Notes: a model not told the origin generated them from the sequence alone. 24,100 nt of DNA from a virus (IMGVR_UViG_3300025890_000156:1-24100), one strand, 5' to 3'. Numbered from the stretch's first letter, positions 1 to 7,412 are shown. A program made the numbers and translations.

Positions 1-2498
1 GCATCTTCAATCTTTATGTGTAACTTTTCATTGAAAACCATATCACTTTCAAGTTTATAATACTTTTCAATTTTTTCATCTAATACTTCTTTAACTCCTG
101 AAAGGGATGTTATTCTTTCTGATAAAATAGAAACTTTATTTTCTAAGTCTTTTGAAGAATCTTTGAACTGATTAAGTTCAATAACTATTTTATCTAAAGA
201 ATCTTTTTTGTCTTCATATCGTGTAAGTTCATCAATTTGTTTTGATACATCATCAAATTTTTTGACTAACTCATCACTAATTTGTTTATCAGTTTGTAAT
301 CCGTCTTGAGTCTTAATAGCATCTCGTACAAAAACATTATCCATACAATAATCACATTCAGGGTCATATTGTAAATCACCTAACTTTTTTATTTTGTCAA
401 GTTTATTTTGTACATCTATTTTTAATTTATCTATCTCAACTTTTATTTCGTGTTTTTCAGATTTCAAGTTAGATAATTTATTAAATTGATTTTCTACTTC
501 ATCAGGGCTCATATTTTCTAAATCAGATTCAAGATTATCAATAGTATTATCAACCCACTCTATCTTATCGTTTGCTGTAGTGTGTTCTTCGTCTACTTTA
601 TCTAATTCATCTGATACTTCTTGGTATTCTACTTCTAATTGTTTTATATCTAAAGTTTCATCAATGTTTTTTAATTGTTTAGTAAAAGATAGTAACTCTT
701 GTTCTTTGTCTGTTAAATCTTTTTCTAAATCTTCAATACCTTGATTAACTTCAATTAAATCTTTATTGTAACGTTTTGTTTCTTTGTCAATCTCACTTAA
801 CTCAACATCATAATCTGATTTCTCAAACTCTTTTAATATTGCTTGTATTTCATTTACTTCTTGATTTGCTAAAATATATAATTCATCAAAAACACCGAGA
901 CCCATAAATTGTGCCATTAACTCTTTTCTTTCTTTTTGAGTTTTATCAATAAAAACGGTGTTGTTGTTTTGTAGTGACATAGCAGTTAAAATAAAGTCTT
1001 CATAAGTGCCGATATATTTTCTTATATTAGCATCTGTAGTTCTTCTTTGTTCATCATTCAAACTTATTTTTTCACCACCATTGTCTAATGTCCAAAAGTC
1101 AACATCTACTTTTACGTGTTGTGTTCTTTTTATAAGTTTTGCTTTTCTTTCGATAAAAAATGATTTACCATCAATCTCTAATTCTGCTTTACAATGAAAT
1201 GTTTCTTTCTTATTGTTTAAAACATTTTTAGCTCGAGGTGCTCTACTTGATTTGTCATATAAACAAAATGTTAAAGCATCTAATAAAGAAGATTTACCTG
1301 AAGCATTTAATGCGAACAATCCTACAATACCATTTAGTTTACTAAAGTCAACAGAATTATCCTCACCATAACTAAACATATTTGAAAATTCAAACTTTTT
1401 AAGTTTCCATCTAAGATTTCGTGTAACATCACTTGACTTTAAAAAGTCTTGAAGATATTCATTAATTTTACGAACACCAACAGAAGTATCATCATCAATC
1501 ATAAAATTATTTTTTAGATACTCATCTATTAAAGAAAATCTATAATCTTCATCGTGTACATCACCTATATTAATAGCATCACTTCTAACTTTATCTTCAT
1601 CTAATAATCTGTCAGTTCGTGTTACGGTCATTTCTTCAATGCCATATATGTCACGAATTTCTTTCATAGCTTTTTTAAGTTTAGTACTTGTCGTGTCTTT
1701 TACACGAAGTCTTAGTCTTGCTTTCTTAGGCATATCTGTCACATCGGGAACTACACCTTTATCAATATCTAAAGTATAATAACCATAATCATTCGGCACT
1801 TCAACATATGTAGATTTTCGAGTAGGTACATCCCATCTTAGATATCCGTGACCTAATTCTTCACCGTGATTTTGTTGAACTAAAGAACCACAATAAGCAA
1901 TTGTTTTTTCTTTATTCATAAACTGCCTCTTATGAATATCGCCAAGTAACACAAGGTCGTATCCTTTCATTTGAGACATCTTAACATCTGATGGTAATTT
2001 AAATCCTAAATCAGTTTCAGATTTATCAACCGTTCCGTGAAACAATAATATTTTATTATCTCCGGGTACATCTTTTGCTTGTAAATATTTTGTAGAGTCT
2101 TCCCAAACATCCCATACAACAAAGTTAACATCAGCATAAGGATAAATGCCACTTTTCTTATAATAAAGTAAATTAGGATGTTTTAAATTGTCAACGATAG
2201 GAGTCAGTACATCTAAACGATTTAAATTATTTAAATTACAATCGTGATTACCTGCAATCAAAATAGTAGGACATATATCTGCGAGATTGACAAATAAATC
2301 TGATAACATTTTTACCAACTCAGGACTCATATCAGTTTTACTATGTGCTATATCACCGCCAATATAAACAACTGCATCATCTTTGTACTTTTCAATTTCT
2401 CTGTAAGTACGTTCAAATACTTCGTTAAATTCTTTATGTCTTTTTAGATTTCTGATTTGAATATCAGATATGTGATGTATGTATTTTAATTTATCCAT
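1..2498 (-). CDS. Fused SbcD-SbcC (gp47-gp46 / Mre11-Rad50) recombination nuclease-ATPase, 3' end outside the window
   Basis: I read this frame codon by codon from ATG at 2498-2496 to the left edge and found no stop in 832 codons. Residues 1-330 are a calcineurin-like phosphoesterase of the SbcD/Mre11/gp47 type: HISDIQ (9-14), GGDIAH (47-52), GNHD (83-86), an FHG histidine (His154) and GDIH (186-189). From about residue 355 the chain becomes SbcC/Rad50/gp46: a P-loop NASGKSS (398-404), a Q-loop SLQNNN (around Gln510), then long charged coiled coil with a zinc-hook C-x-x-C (Cys715 and Cys718). The return coiled coil and Walker B lie beyond the edge. In the family, the complex resects DNA ends and supports recombination-dependent replication. 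The start overlaps the primase stop by 8 bases, so the two are probably translationally coupled. Met333 has no convincing ribosome binding site. A sequencing error hiding a stop is possible, but the linker reads as ordinary protein. Confidence 0.9.
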   Translation of the reverse strand, partial: MDKLKYIHHISDIQIRNLKRHKEFNEVFERTYREIEKYKDDAVVYIGGDIAHSKTDMSPELVKMLSDLFVNLADICPTILIAGNHDCNLNNLNRLDVLTPIVDNLKHPNLLYYKKSGIYPYADVNFVVWDVWEDSTKYLQAKDVPGDNKILLFHGTVDKSETDLGFKLPSDVKMSQMKGYDLVLLGDIHKRQFMNKEKTIAYCGSLVQQNHGEELGHGYLRWDVPTRKSTYVEVPNDYGYYTLDIDKGVVPDVTDMPKKARLRLRVKDTTSTKLKKAMKEIRDIYGIEEMTVTRTDRLLDEDKVRSDAINIGDVHDEDYRFSLIDEYLKNNFMIDDDTSVGVRKINEYLQDFLKSSDVTRNLRWKLKKFEFSNMFSYGEDNSVDFSKLNGIVGLFALNASGKSSLLDALTFCLYDKSSRAPRAKNVLNNKKETFHCKAELEIDGKSFFIERKAKLIKRTQHVKVDVDFWTLDNGGEKISLNDEQRRTTDANIRKYIGTYEDFILTAMSLQNNNTVFIDKTQKERKELMAQFMGLGVFDELYILANQEVNEIQAILKEFEKSDYDVELSEIDKETKRYNKDLIEVNQGIEDLEKDLTDKEQELLSFTKQLKNIDETLDIKQLEVEYQEVSDELDKVDEEHTTANDKIEWVDNTIDNLESDLENMSPDEVENQFNKLSNLKSEKHEIKVEIDKLKIDVQNKLDKIKKLGDLQYDPECDYCMDNVFVRDAIKTQDGLQTDKQISDELVKKFDDVSKQIDELTRYEDKKDSLDKIVIELNQFKDSSKDLENKVSILSERITSLSGVKEVLDEKIEKYYKLESDMVFNEKLHIKIED

Positions 2499-3399
2499 AT
2501 AACCTGTGTTTTATAAAGTCTGCAAATGTTGTTTGATTCGTAGAATGTATAACATCCCAAACTTTGTTAAATCCTAATTCATTAGGGTCTTTGTCTTGTA
2601 ATTGTACAAAATACGCTTTTATGCCATCTTTCATTAATTTATCAACTAACTTAATACTATCTTTTCTTGCGTCTTCGTCTAATACGATGTATATTTCTTT
2701 TACGTTTTTTGTATAAATCTTTTTTAATAATTCTGTAGGTATTGTCTTACCAAATAATGGTATTGCATTTCTTTTAATACTCAAAGCATCAAATGGGCCT
2801 TCACATAAAATTATCGGTTCATTCCAATTAACAAAAAATTCAAATCCTATTACATCTTTACTAACAGGAGGGTTTTTGTATTTGTAATTTGAACCTGTAA
2901 AAGAACGTGCTGTAAAATAATTTAAGATACCATCGTTATCATAACTTGGGATTATTATTCTCTCAGAATAAGGCCCGTCTGTACAATATCCAATTCCATA
3001 TCTCGCAATCTCTGTAGCATCAACTCCTCTATCTTTTAAAAACTTTACAGCTTGTTTATAATATATTGTACTGCCTGGGTCGGTCATAAAATTTTTAAAT
3101 TCTTTAGGTAAGTATAAAGTTTGTTGTTCTTCAACTTTGTTTCTTTTATACTTAGGTTTATATTCACGTACTTCATCTATTAATGCTTTAGGAGCTCTGA
3201 TAAGTTTTAATAGTGTATAAAGTGAACGACCTTTTTTATCACATACCCAACAATGCCACTTTTGTGACAACAAACTAATTTGTAACTTAGGCTTATGGTG
3301 GTGGCAAAAAGGACAATGATAAATTACTTCTTGTCCTTGTTTAGCTTTCTTATAACGACTCCCTAAAGCACGAGTCAATACACTTATAACATCAATCAT
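2491..3399 (-). CDS. DnaG/gp61-like DNA primase
   Basis: This 302-residue protein has the two-part layout of phage primases (T4 gp61 is about 340 residues). Residues 29-53 form a zinc ribbon with Cys29, Cys32, Cys50 and Cys53, which in the family contacts template DNA. The C-terminal half carries the TOPRIM catalytic signature: a glutamate in LCEGPFDAL at about residue 200, and an acidic LDEDA motif around 237-241 that would bind metal. It should make RNA primers for the lagging strand, normally with a gp41-type helicase, which is not in this window. It starts 3 bases after the nuclease gene ends and its stop overlaps the start of the SbcD-SbcC fusion, so the three probably form one operon. 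No Shine-Dalgarno is evident before ATG at 3399. Family assignment is firm; activity is inferred from the intact motifs. Confidence 0.88.
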   Translation of the reverse strand: MIDVISVLTRALGSRYKKAKQGQEVIYHCPFCHHHKPKLQISLLSQKWHCWVCDKKGRSLYTLLKLIRAPKALIDEVREYKPKYKRNKVEEQQTLYLPKEFKNFMTDPGSTIYYKQAVKFLKDRGVDATEIARYGIGYCTDGPYSERIIIPSYDNDGILNYFTARSFTGSNYKYKNPPVSKDVIGFEFFVNWNEPIILCEGPFDALSIKRNAIPLFGKTIPTELLKKIYTKNVKEIYIVLDEDARKDSIKLVDKLMKDGIKAYFVQLQDKDPNELGFNKVWDVIHSTNQTTFADFIKHRLYG

Positions 3400-3402
3400 A
3401 TA

Positions 3403-3732
3403 TTAGAGTATGTCTAAAAAATCCTCAAGTGATAACGTAACGTATGTCTTTGAACGATTACGTTTAAATATTAATAATGGTTTATAGTCACCGCAATTTT
3501 CTTCGGCTTGTTCTAACGATGACCAAATGTTTAATTTTTCTTGATTTTTACATTCAACAGAAAACGGAAACTTCTGTCTTGCTCCATGAGCCATTTTTAT
3601 ATCTTCTCCTGATTCTCCCATAATTGCAGTCTTTATATCATCAGGATGGATGTCAAATTTTTCTATTAAAAGTTCTCGGACTTTGTTTTGTAAACGACGG
3701 CCTTTAGCCTTTCGTGCGGATGTTGAAATCAT
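3403..3732 (-). CDS. Small PD-(D/E)XK-type nuclease, Holliday-junction-resolvase-like
   Basis: The 109-residue product has a compact restriction-endonuclease-like signature: Glu20 in the first helix, Asp44 in GEDIKM, and E-x-K (Glu60-Cys-Lys62) in FSVECKNQ. This spacing fits the PD-(D/E)XK active site, where the acidic residues and lysine coordinate metal for phosphodiester cleavage. The basic N-terminus (ARKAKGRR) could contact DNA. Short proteins of this type recur in marine T4-like phages beside replication genes, usually annotated only as endonuclease or hypothetical. As first gene of the nuclease, primase and SbcD-SbcC operon, it may resolve recombination or replication intermediates; that role is inferred. 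It follows the long AT-rich intergenic region. No clear Shine-Dalgarno precedes ATG at 3732, but there is no competing start. Confidence 0.75.
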   Translation of the reverse strand: MISTSARKAKGRRLQNKVRELLIEKFDIHPDDIKTAIMGESGEDIKMAHGARQKFPFSVECKNQEKLNIWSSLEQAEENCGDYKPLLIFKRNRSKTYVTLSLEDFLDIL

Positions 3733-3753
3733 AAACTTTAGTTTAGTTAAGTT

Positions 3754-3777
3754 AATAGTTTTAAACTATTATAGTTT
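3754..3777. promoter_or_regulatory. Two overlapping perfect palindromes, possible operator
   Basis: AATAGTTT-T-AAACTATT (3754-3770) is a perfect 17-base inverted repeat. Its right arm also forms the left arm of a second perfect palindrome, AAACTAT-T-ATAGTTT (3763-3777). The result is three half-sites in alternating orientation within 24 bases. They overlap the minus-strand TATAAT at 3773-3768, the usual geometry of a repressor operator. No candidate binding protein is visible in the window. Confidence 0.4.
3768..3773 (-). promoter_or_regulatory. Possible -10 element for the DNA-metabolism operon
   Basis: The minus strand reads TATAAT here, 36 bases upstream of the nuclease start codon. The sequence 17 bases further upstream reads AATAAC, a poor match to the -35 consensus TTGACA. 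If it is a promoter it would need an activator or lean on the -10 alone. In DNA this AT-rich a TATAAT match is weak evidence; position ahead of an operon is its main support. Confidence 0.25.
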
Positions 3778-3876
3778 CTTTAAGTTATTAGTTATTAAGT
3801 TATAATAGTTATTTGTTAAGTAAAATTTATTAATTGTAAATTGTAATATGTTAGTATATGTCCATAAAGATATTAT

Positions 3877-3895
3877 AAGGTTTAAATGAAACCTT
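3877..3895 (+). terminator. Hairpin with T-tract, terminator-like
   Basis: AAGGTTT (3877-3883) and AAACCTT (3889-3895) form a perfect 7-bp stem around a 5-base loop. The T run 3894-3900 continues past the stem on the plus strand, so the canonical intrinsic-terminator orientation faces plus-strand transcription, opposite to every gene seen here. On the minus strand the hairpin is preceded by an A-tract and followed by ATAATATC, so termination of the virion operon that ends at 3949 would be weaker. It may act in both directions. The rest of the 3733-3948 gap holds the repeats listed separately and no ORF. Confidence 0.5.
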
Positions 3896-3948
3896 TTTTT
3901 GAGACAATGTATATAACGTTATTACAATAATAAGTAGTGGTTAAAATT

Positions 3949-4980
3949 CTAAAAATTCAATTTATTTTTAATCTTTTTAAATTGACTTATAGCCCATTTC
4001 TCAGCACGTTCTTCCCATTTATTATCATCGTGAGGGTCTAATCCTTTGTACTGAGCCATTGTACCTGCCTGAGCATATTTCTTTATAAATTTTCTTACTC
4101 CGAGTTGTTTAGCATCAAGAGCGTGTTTAATTTCGTGTAAAACGGTTATGATAAATTCTTTCATATTAGGATAAGAAGTTCTGATTTTTATAGTATCAGT
4201 TTCAGGTATATAATCACCAAAGTCTTTGCCTTTACTGAATCTAACTTTAGATTTGAGTCCGTATGCTTTAACTATTTCAGTAGCTATATGAAGATAGTCT
4301 ACTCTTTCTTGTAAAACATTTTCTTTTACATATTTTTCCCAAGATGTATCTTCAGAATCAAGTTGTGCTTCTACATCATCTATATATGCTTTTTTTATTA
4401 CAGAAAACTCTTCTTTTTCACCTTTACCATAAATGTAATCAGCTTTAGGAAAAACCATTTGTTTATAATCACCTCTGTTAAACCATAATTCAGGTTTACC
4501 TTTTAAAGTACCTAAAGTTCGTACATTATCTCCAGCTAAAAATCCTGTATCAGGTTCACCGTCATCAGCACCATATGTTTTTGTAGCTGATTCTACAGAA
4601 TACTTTTTTGTACTTGATTTAAAATTCTTTTTTCTCATAACCGTTTTTGATATCATATCTATTTCTTGATTTCTTTTGTCATATCTTAATACTACAGGTA
4701 CATTAATATCTGATTGCATATCTTTAAATAAAACATTTACACCATCAGGTAAAGAAGCTATATGTTTACCAAACTTTCTATACACAAGTCTAAATATCTT
4801 TATTACTTCAGCAGATGATATAGGTTTACCATTTCTTGTATCATTTACTCTGTCGTGAAAATGTCTTGTAAACTCTACATCAATACCTACTTTAGCCCAA
4901 ATCTTGTCAAGATGTTTTTCAACTTGACTAAGTTGACTTGGAGAGATATATTCATTTATTATATGTGTTAATTTAATCAT
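3949..4980 (-). CDS. Putative internal head protein with an HExxH zinc-metallopeptidase domain
   Basis: The 343-residue protein has three parts. Residues 1-10 (MIKLTHIINE) resemble the T4 capsid-targeting peptide and end in I-x-E, the cleavage signature of the gp21 prohead protease. Residues about 35-120 are a module of a kind I associate with marine phage proteins, with FTRHFHDRVND, KDMQSDINVPVVL and an MRKKNF end; its biochemical role is unknown to me. The C-terminal third contains HEIKH at 282-286, giving two zinc histidines and the catalytic Glu283. A downstream WEERAEKWA segment (about 326-334) could supply a glutamate third ligand, as in gluzincin-like peptidases. It is the last gene of the virion block, 23 bases after its neighbour. 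A peptidase packaged in the head and injected into the host is an attractive inference. The HExxH motif is seen; substrate and packaging are not. Confidence 0.6.
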   Translation of the reverse strand: MIKLTHIINEYISPSQLSQVEKHLDKIWAKVGIDVEFTRHFHDRVNDTRNGKPISSAEVIKIFRLVYRKFGKHIASLPDGVNVLFKDMQSDINVPVVLRYDKRNQEIDMISKTVMRKKNFKSSTKKYSVESATKTYGADDGEPDTGFLAGDNVRTLGTLKGKPELWFNRGDYKQMVFPKADYIYGKGEKEEFSVIKKAYIDDVEAQLDSEDTSWEKYVKENVLQERVDYLHIATEIVKAYGLKSKVRFSKGKDFGDYIPETDTIKIRTSYPNMKEFIITVLHEIKHALDAKQLGVRKFIKKYAQAGTMAQYKGLDPHDDNKWEERAEKWAISQFKKIKNKLNF

Positions 4981-5003
4981 AATTTATCATAAAGTCAAGC
5001 ATT

Positions 5004-5909
5004 TTAATCATCTAAAATACCTTCTCTCGCATTATACCATTTACGAAATTGTGCTGGTGTTCCTATCGAAACTTTACTCTCAGGTACAAACTTAAATAAG
5101 TCTTTTTTGTATGAGTCTTGTTTATAATCATCATATCCTGAATCTTTTTGAAAATAATAATCATCCCAAACTCGTTTCAAAACAAATACATCTATAACTT
5201 TTATTCCATACACAAGAACTTCATTCCACCAAGCAGAACCTTTATCTGCAGGTGTTCTTAGATTTTTGATTAACTCTTTTTTGTGTTGTTTTAAATATTT
5301 AGTTGAAGCATCAATATGTTTTTTAATTAATTTATTTGCTTTTGCATTCATTTCTGTTTTTACTAATCCGTTTAATTCTTTCCAATTTAAATCTTTGTTC
5401 CCAGGTTTATTTTTAATTTTATCTTGTAACTCCCACTCTTCATCTCTCCACGTAGAAGTATCAGGTATACCTTGTTTTGTTAGATAGTTTTTAAAATGTA
5501 ATCTATCTTGTGTGAGATAATGAACATCTACCCATCTCATACCTTTCTTATCAGGAACCGTGTCGAAATCCATATAATTTCTCGCTAACATAGTACCTTC
5601 TAAATAAAATATAACACCACCGCTTCCTGTTTGAACTCCACGACCTTTTGCAAGTTGTGAGCCTTTATTAGCACGTGTAAAAGTAGATATAGATTTTTTC
5701 TTACCTATCAATTCTCCAACATTCTTTATTGTACCAGGACCTGTAACGTGAAATGAATTTACTTGTTGTTTACCGACAAGTGATTCCATTTGTTTTGGGT
5801 ATAATGGTAAGTATTGTTTCATCGTTACCCAATTAATTGCTTGTTTTGTATGTGCGGGATAAAACTTATCGTTTTCTAATAGTAAATCTTTTAATTTAAT
5901 TATCTGCAT
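5004..5909 (-). CDS. Putative internal head protein, possibly ADP-ribosyltransferase-like
   Basis: The 301-residue protein begins MQIIKLKDLLLE, an amphipathic segment ending in L-x-E that resembles a gp21-cleaved capsid-targeting peptide. Residues 52-105 hold the most suggestive part: SFHVTGPG (His54), a KSISTFTR strand (72-79) and a hydrophobic VIFYLEG strand (99-105, Glu104). This order recalls ADP-ribosyltransferase folds: an N-terminal H or R strand, an STS-like strand, then a catalytic glutamate. I cannot confirm the fold by eye. The centre (about 165-215) is lysine-rich and helical, and the C-terminus is rich in aromatic residues. T4 Alt is a packaged ADP-ribosyltransferase with a similar targeting peptide, which makes the idea coherent. 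The gene overlaps its upstream neighbour by 14 bases, so translation is probably coupled. It could equally be a structural head protein. Confidence 0.45.
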   Translation of the reverse strand: MQIIKLKDLLLENDKFYPAHTKQAINWVTMKQYLPLYPKQMESLVGKQQVNSFHVTGPGTIKNVGELIGKKKSISTFTRANKGSQLAKGRGVQTGSGGVIFYLEGTMLARNYMDFDTVPDKKGMRWVDVHYLTQDRLHFKNYLTKQGIPDTSTWRDEEWELQDKIKNKPGNKDLNWKELNGLVKTEMNAKANKLIKKHIDASTKYLKQHKKELIKNLRTPADKGSAWWNEVLVYGIKVIDVFVLKRVWDDYYFQKDSGYDDYKQDSYKKDLFKFVPESKVSIGTPAQFRKWYNAREGILDD

Positions 5910-6345
5910 TTTTCATTAACTCAACAATTTTTTGCTTTATAGATTCTTTTACAGACTTTAACTTTGCTAATTTCTTCTCAGCATCTTTTATATCTTGTTG
6001 AATAAATTTTATATACTTTTTATACTTTGGATGTTTTTTAGCTAAAACTTTTGCATTGGATAATTCTTTATTTAAATCTATGATATAAAGAGCCATATCA
6101 TTTCTATCTTTTTGTACACCCTCAATAAATTTTACTAATTTCTTTTTATTCATAATATTCTCTTCTTTGTTTTTCACAATACGAAATGTAGTAACTTTTC
6201 TACCATTAATAGTAGGCATTCCGTGTTGGTCAGTTTCAATAGAATTTACTTTAGTCTTTTTATTCTTGAATCTTCCTGTAAGAATAGTATCACCAATCTC
6301 AACATCGATAGTAATTTTTTCGTTTAATATGTCTTTTAGTTTCAT
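5896..6345 (-). CDS. Small two-part protein with a capsid-targeting-like N-terminus
   Basis: The 149-residue protein starts MKLKDILNE, matching the pattern of a T4-type capsid-targeting peptide with L-x-E at 7-9. Residues 10-60 look like a small beta-rich module (IGDTILTGRFKN, then DQHGMPTINGRK and TFRIVK), a pattern I associate with short proteins of marine T4-like phages. After a short charged linker, residues 65-149 are lysine-rich and probably form a helical hairpin or coiled coil. Met65 (6153-6151) follows an AGAAGAG stretch that might support internal initiation, so the C-terminal part could also be made alone. No good Shine-Dalgarno precedes the main ATG at 6345, which lies 8 bases after the previous gene. 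Function is unknown; a packaged internal protein is my inference. Confidence 0.6.
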   Translation of the reverse strand: MKLKDILNEKITIDVEIGDTILTGRFKNKKTKVNSIETDQHGMPTINGRKVTTFRIVKNKEENIMNKKKLVKFIEGVQKDRNDMALYIIDLNKELSNAKVLAKKHPKYKKYIKFIQQDIKDAEKKLAKLKSVKESIKQKIVELMKNADN

Positions 6346-6353
6346 ATCTATAA

Positions 6354-7412
6354 TTATGAGTTAACATCAAATTTAACAACAAATCCAAGAGCTAACTCAT
6401 CATCGTTCTTAATCGCTCTGCCTAATTTAGCAACAGCCAACAGCTGATTTTGGTCGTTATAAAGACCAATTTGGGTGATATACGGTGCGAACGTTGAGTG
6501 GGTGACAAATGTGTTTATCTTATCTGTTGCAGTATATTTTCTTTCACCATACGAACTTGCACTCTTGGTATTTAAACCGTGTGTAGGTGCATTTCCTGGC
6601 GGGAAGAACTTATATGCAGAACCACTTTCAGGTACGGTTATAGAACCACTTCGTTGAAAAGTAGTTGTTATATTTGTAGATTTATTAAATTTAAATTCAG
6701 GAACATCGAGAAAATATTCGTATTCTAAGTTTTTTACAGACGATTGAAAATCTAATTCCCAACCATTACTACCTGAATCAACACCTACATTTTTGTATAA
6801 ACTTCCTGTATCTGTAATTGCAATTATTCCATCAGTATAAAATACGTTTCCTACAACTCCTCCTAATAACTGAGGTCCTCCTGAACCTGTAGCAGTTAGT
6901 TTAGTAGAGTCATATGATGAAGATTGATACGCGGCAAAAGAAGCAGAATAAGCATGGTCATATAAATTACCAAAACCATCATCTTTTAAAGTCACCGTTA
7001 AATGTGAAGGACTATTATCTGTTAGATTAATACTGAATGGCTTTATTTTCTCACCATAATATACAGAAGGTATAGATATTATATTTAATTGATTGTGTAA
7101 AGTAAGATTAGTATAAACATTAGAGCCACCAAAATTATTAAATGGTCCTATTGTTCTATCTGTAAAAGAATTATAATATCTGTTACGTGCCCAAAAGTAT
7201 GATGGCTTTTTATAATAGTATTGAGTTGTACCCTCACTCGAAGTCGGTGCAAAAGAAACCGCATCACTTTCACTCACATAATTCCAAGTAGAAGATGATA
7301 CTGCTTTATAACCATACACTCCTGAGCCTGAATCTACGTGTGTAAAAGAAAACGCTTTGTGGCTCTGAAAAGGAGTTACACTAACATCTTTTGGGTCTAT
7401 TCTTCTGAACAC
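6354..7412 (-). CDS. Virion structural protein, tail-fibre or baseplate type, GTG start
   Basis: The 352-residue protein is rich in Ser, Thr, Gly, Tyr and Asn, with many short polar beta-like stretches and almost no charged helices, as is typical of phage fibre or baseplate surface proteins. The initiator is GTG at 7412-7410, chosen because a strong Shine-Dalgarno (AAGGAGGG) lies 6 bases upstream. Near residues 308-325 it has ITQIGLYND followed by QLLAVAKL, closely matching the end of the gene just upstream (7428-8468). The two are probably paralogues with a shared attachment module. The exact role (fibre, wedge accessory or decoration) cannot be told from sequence. It lies 15 bases downstream of that neighbour and is the last clearly virion-type gene before the cassette with targeting peptides. 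Confidence 0.7.
   Translation of the reverse strand: MFRRIDPKDVSVTPFQSHKAFSFTHVDSGSGVYGYKAVSSSTWNYVSESDAVSFAPTSSEGTTQYYYKKPSYFWARNRYYNSFTDRTIGPFNNFGGSNVYTNLTLHNQLNIISIPSVYYGEKIKPFSINLTDNSPSHLTVTLKDDGFGNLYDHAYSASFAAYQSSSYDSTKLTATGSGGPQLLGGVVGNVFYTDGIIAITDTGSLYKNVGVDSGSNGWELDFQSSVKNLEYEYFLDVPEFKFNKSTNITTTFQRSGSITVPESGSAYKFFPPGNAPTHGLNTKSASSYGERKYTATDKINTFVTHSTFAPYITQIGLYNDQNQLLAVAKLGRAIKNDDELALGFVVKFDVNS

Larger units (their letters stand above)
3747..3808. repeat. Iterated TTAAGTTA-type direct repeats in the AT-rich gap
   Basis: Three similar plus-strand units occur: TTAAGTTAATAG (3747-3758), TTAAGTTATTAG (3780-3791) and TTAAGTTATAATAG (3795-3808). A weaker partial copy, GTTAAGTA, follows near 3815. 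The units flank and overlap the inverted repeats at 3754-3777. They lie 15-76 bases upstream of the first gene of the DNA-metabolism operon. Repeats like these can be binding sites for a regulator or an origin-recognition protein. AT-rich sequence also produces such repeats by chance, so the function is open. Confidence 0.5.

Noticed and set aside
1500-1502. Internal ATG (Met333) as a separate start for the Rad50-like half
   Set aside because: No Shine-Dalgarno precedes it, the frame from 2498 reads straight through, and the Rad50-like domain only begins some 20 residues later.
3733-3948. tRNA or CRISPR array in the long intergenic gap
   Set aside because: No cloverleaf-compatible arms or T-loop consensus were seen, and the repeats are short, unevenly spaced and without unique spacers.
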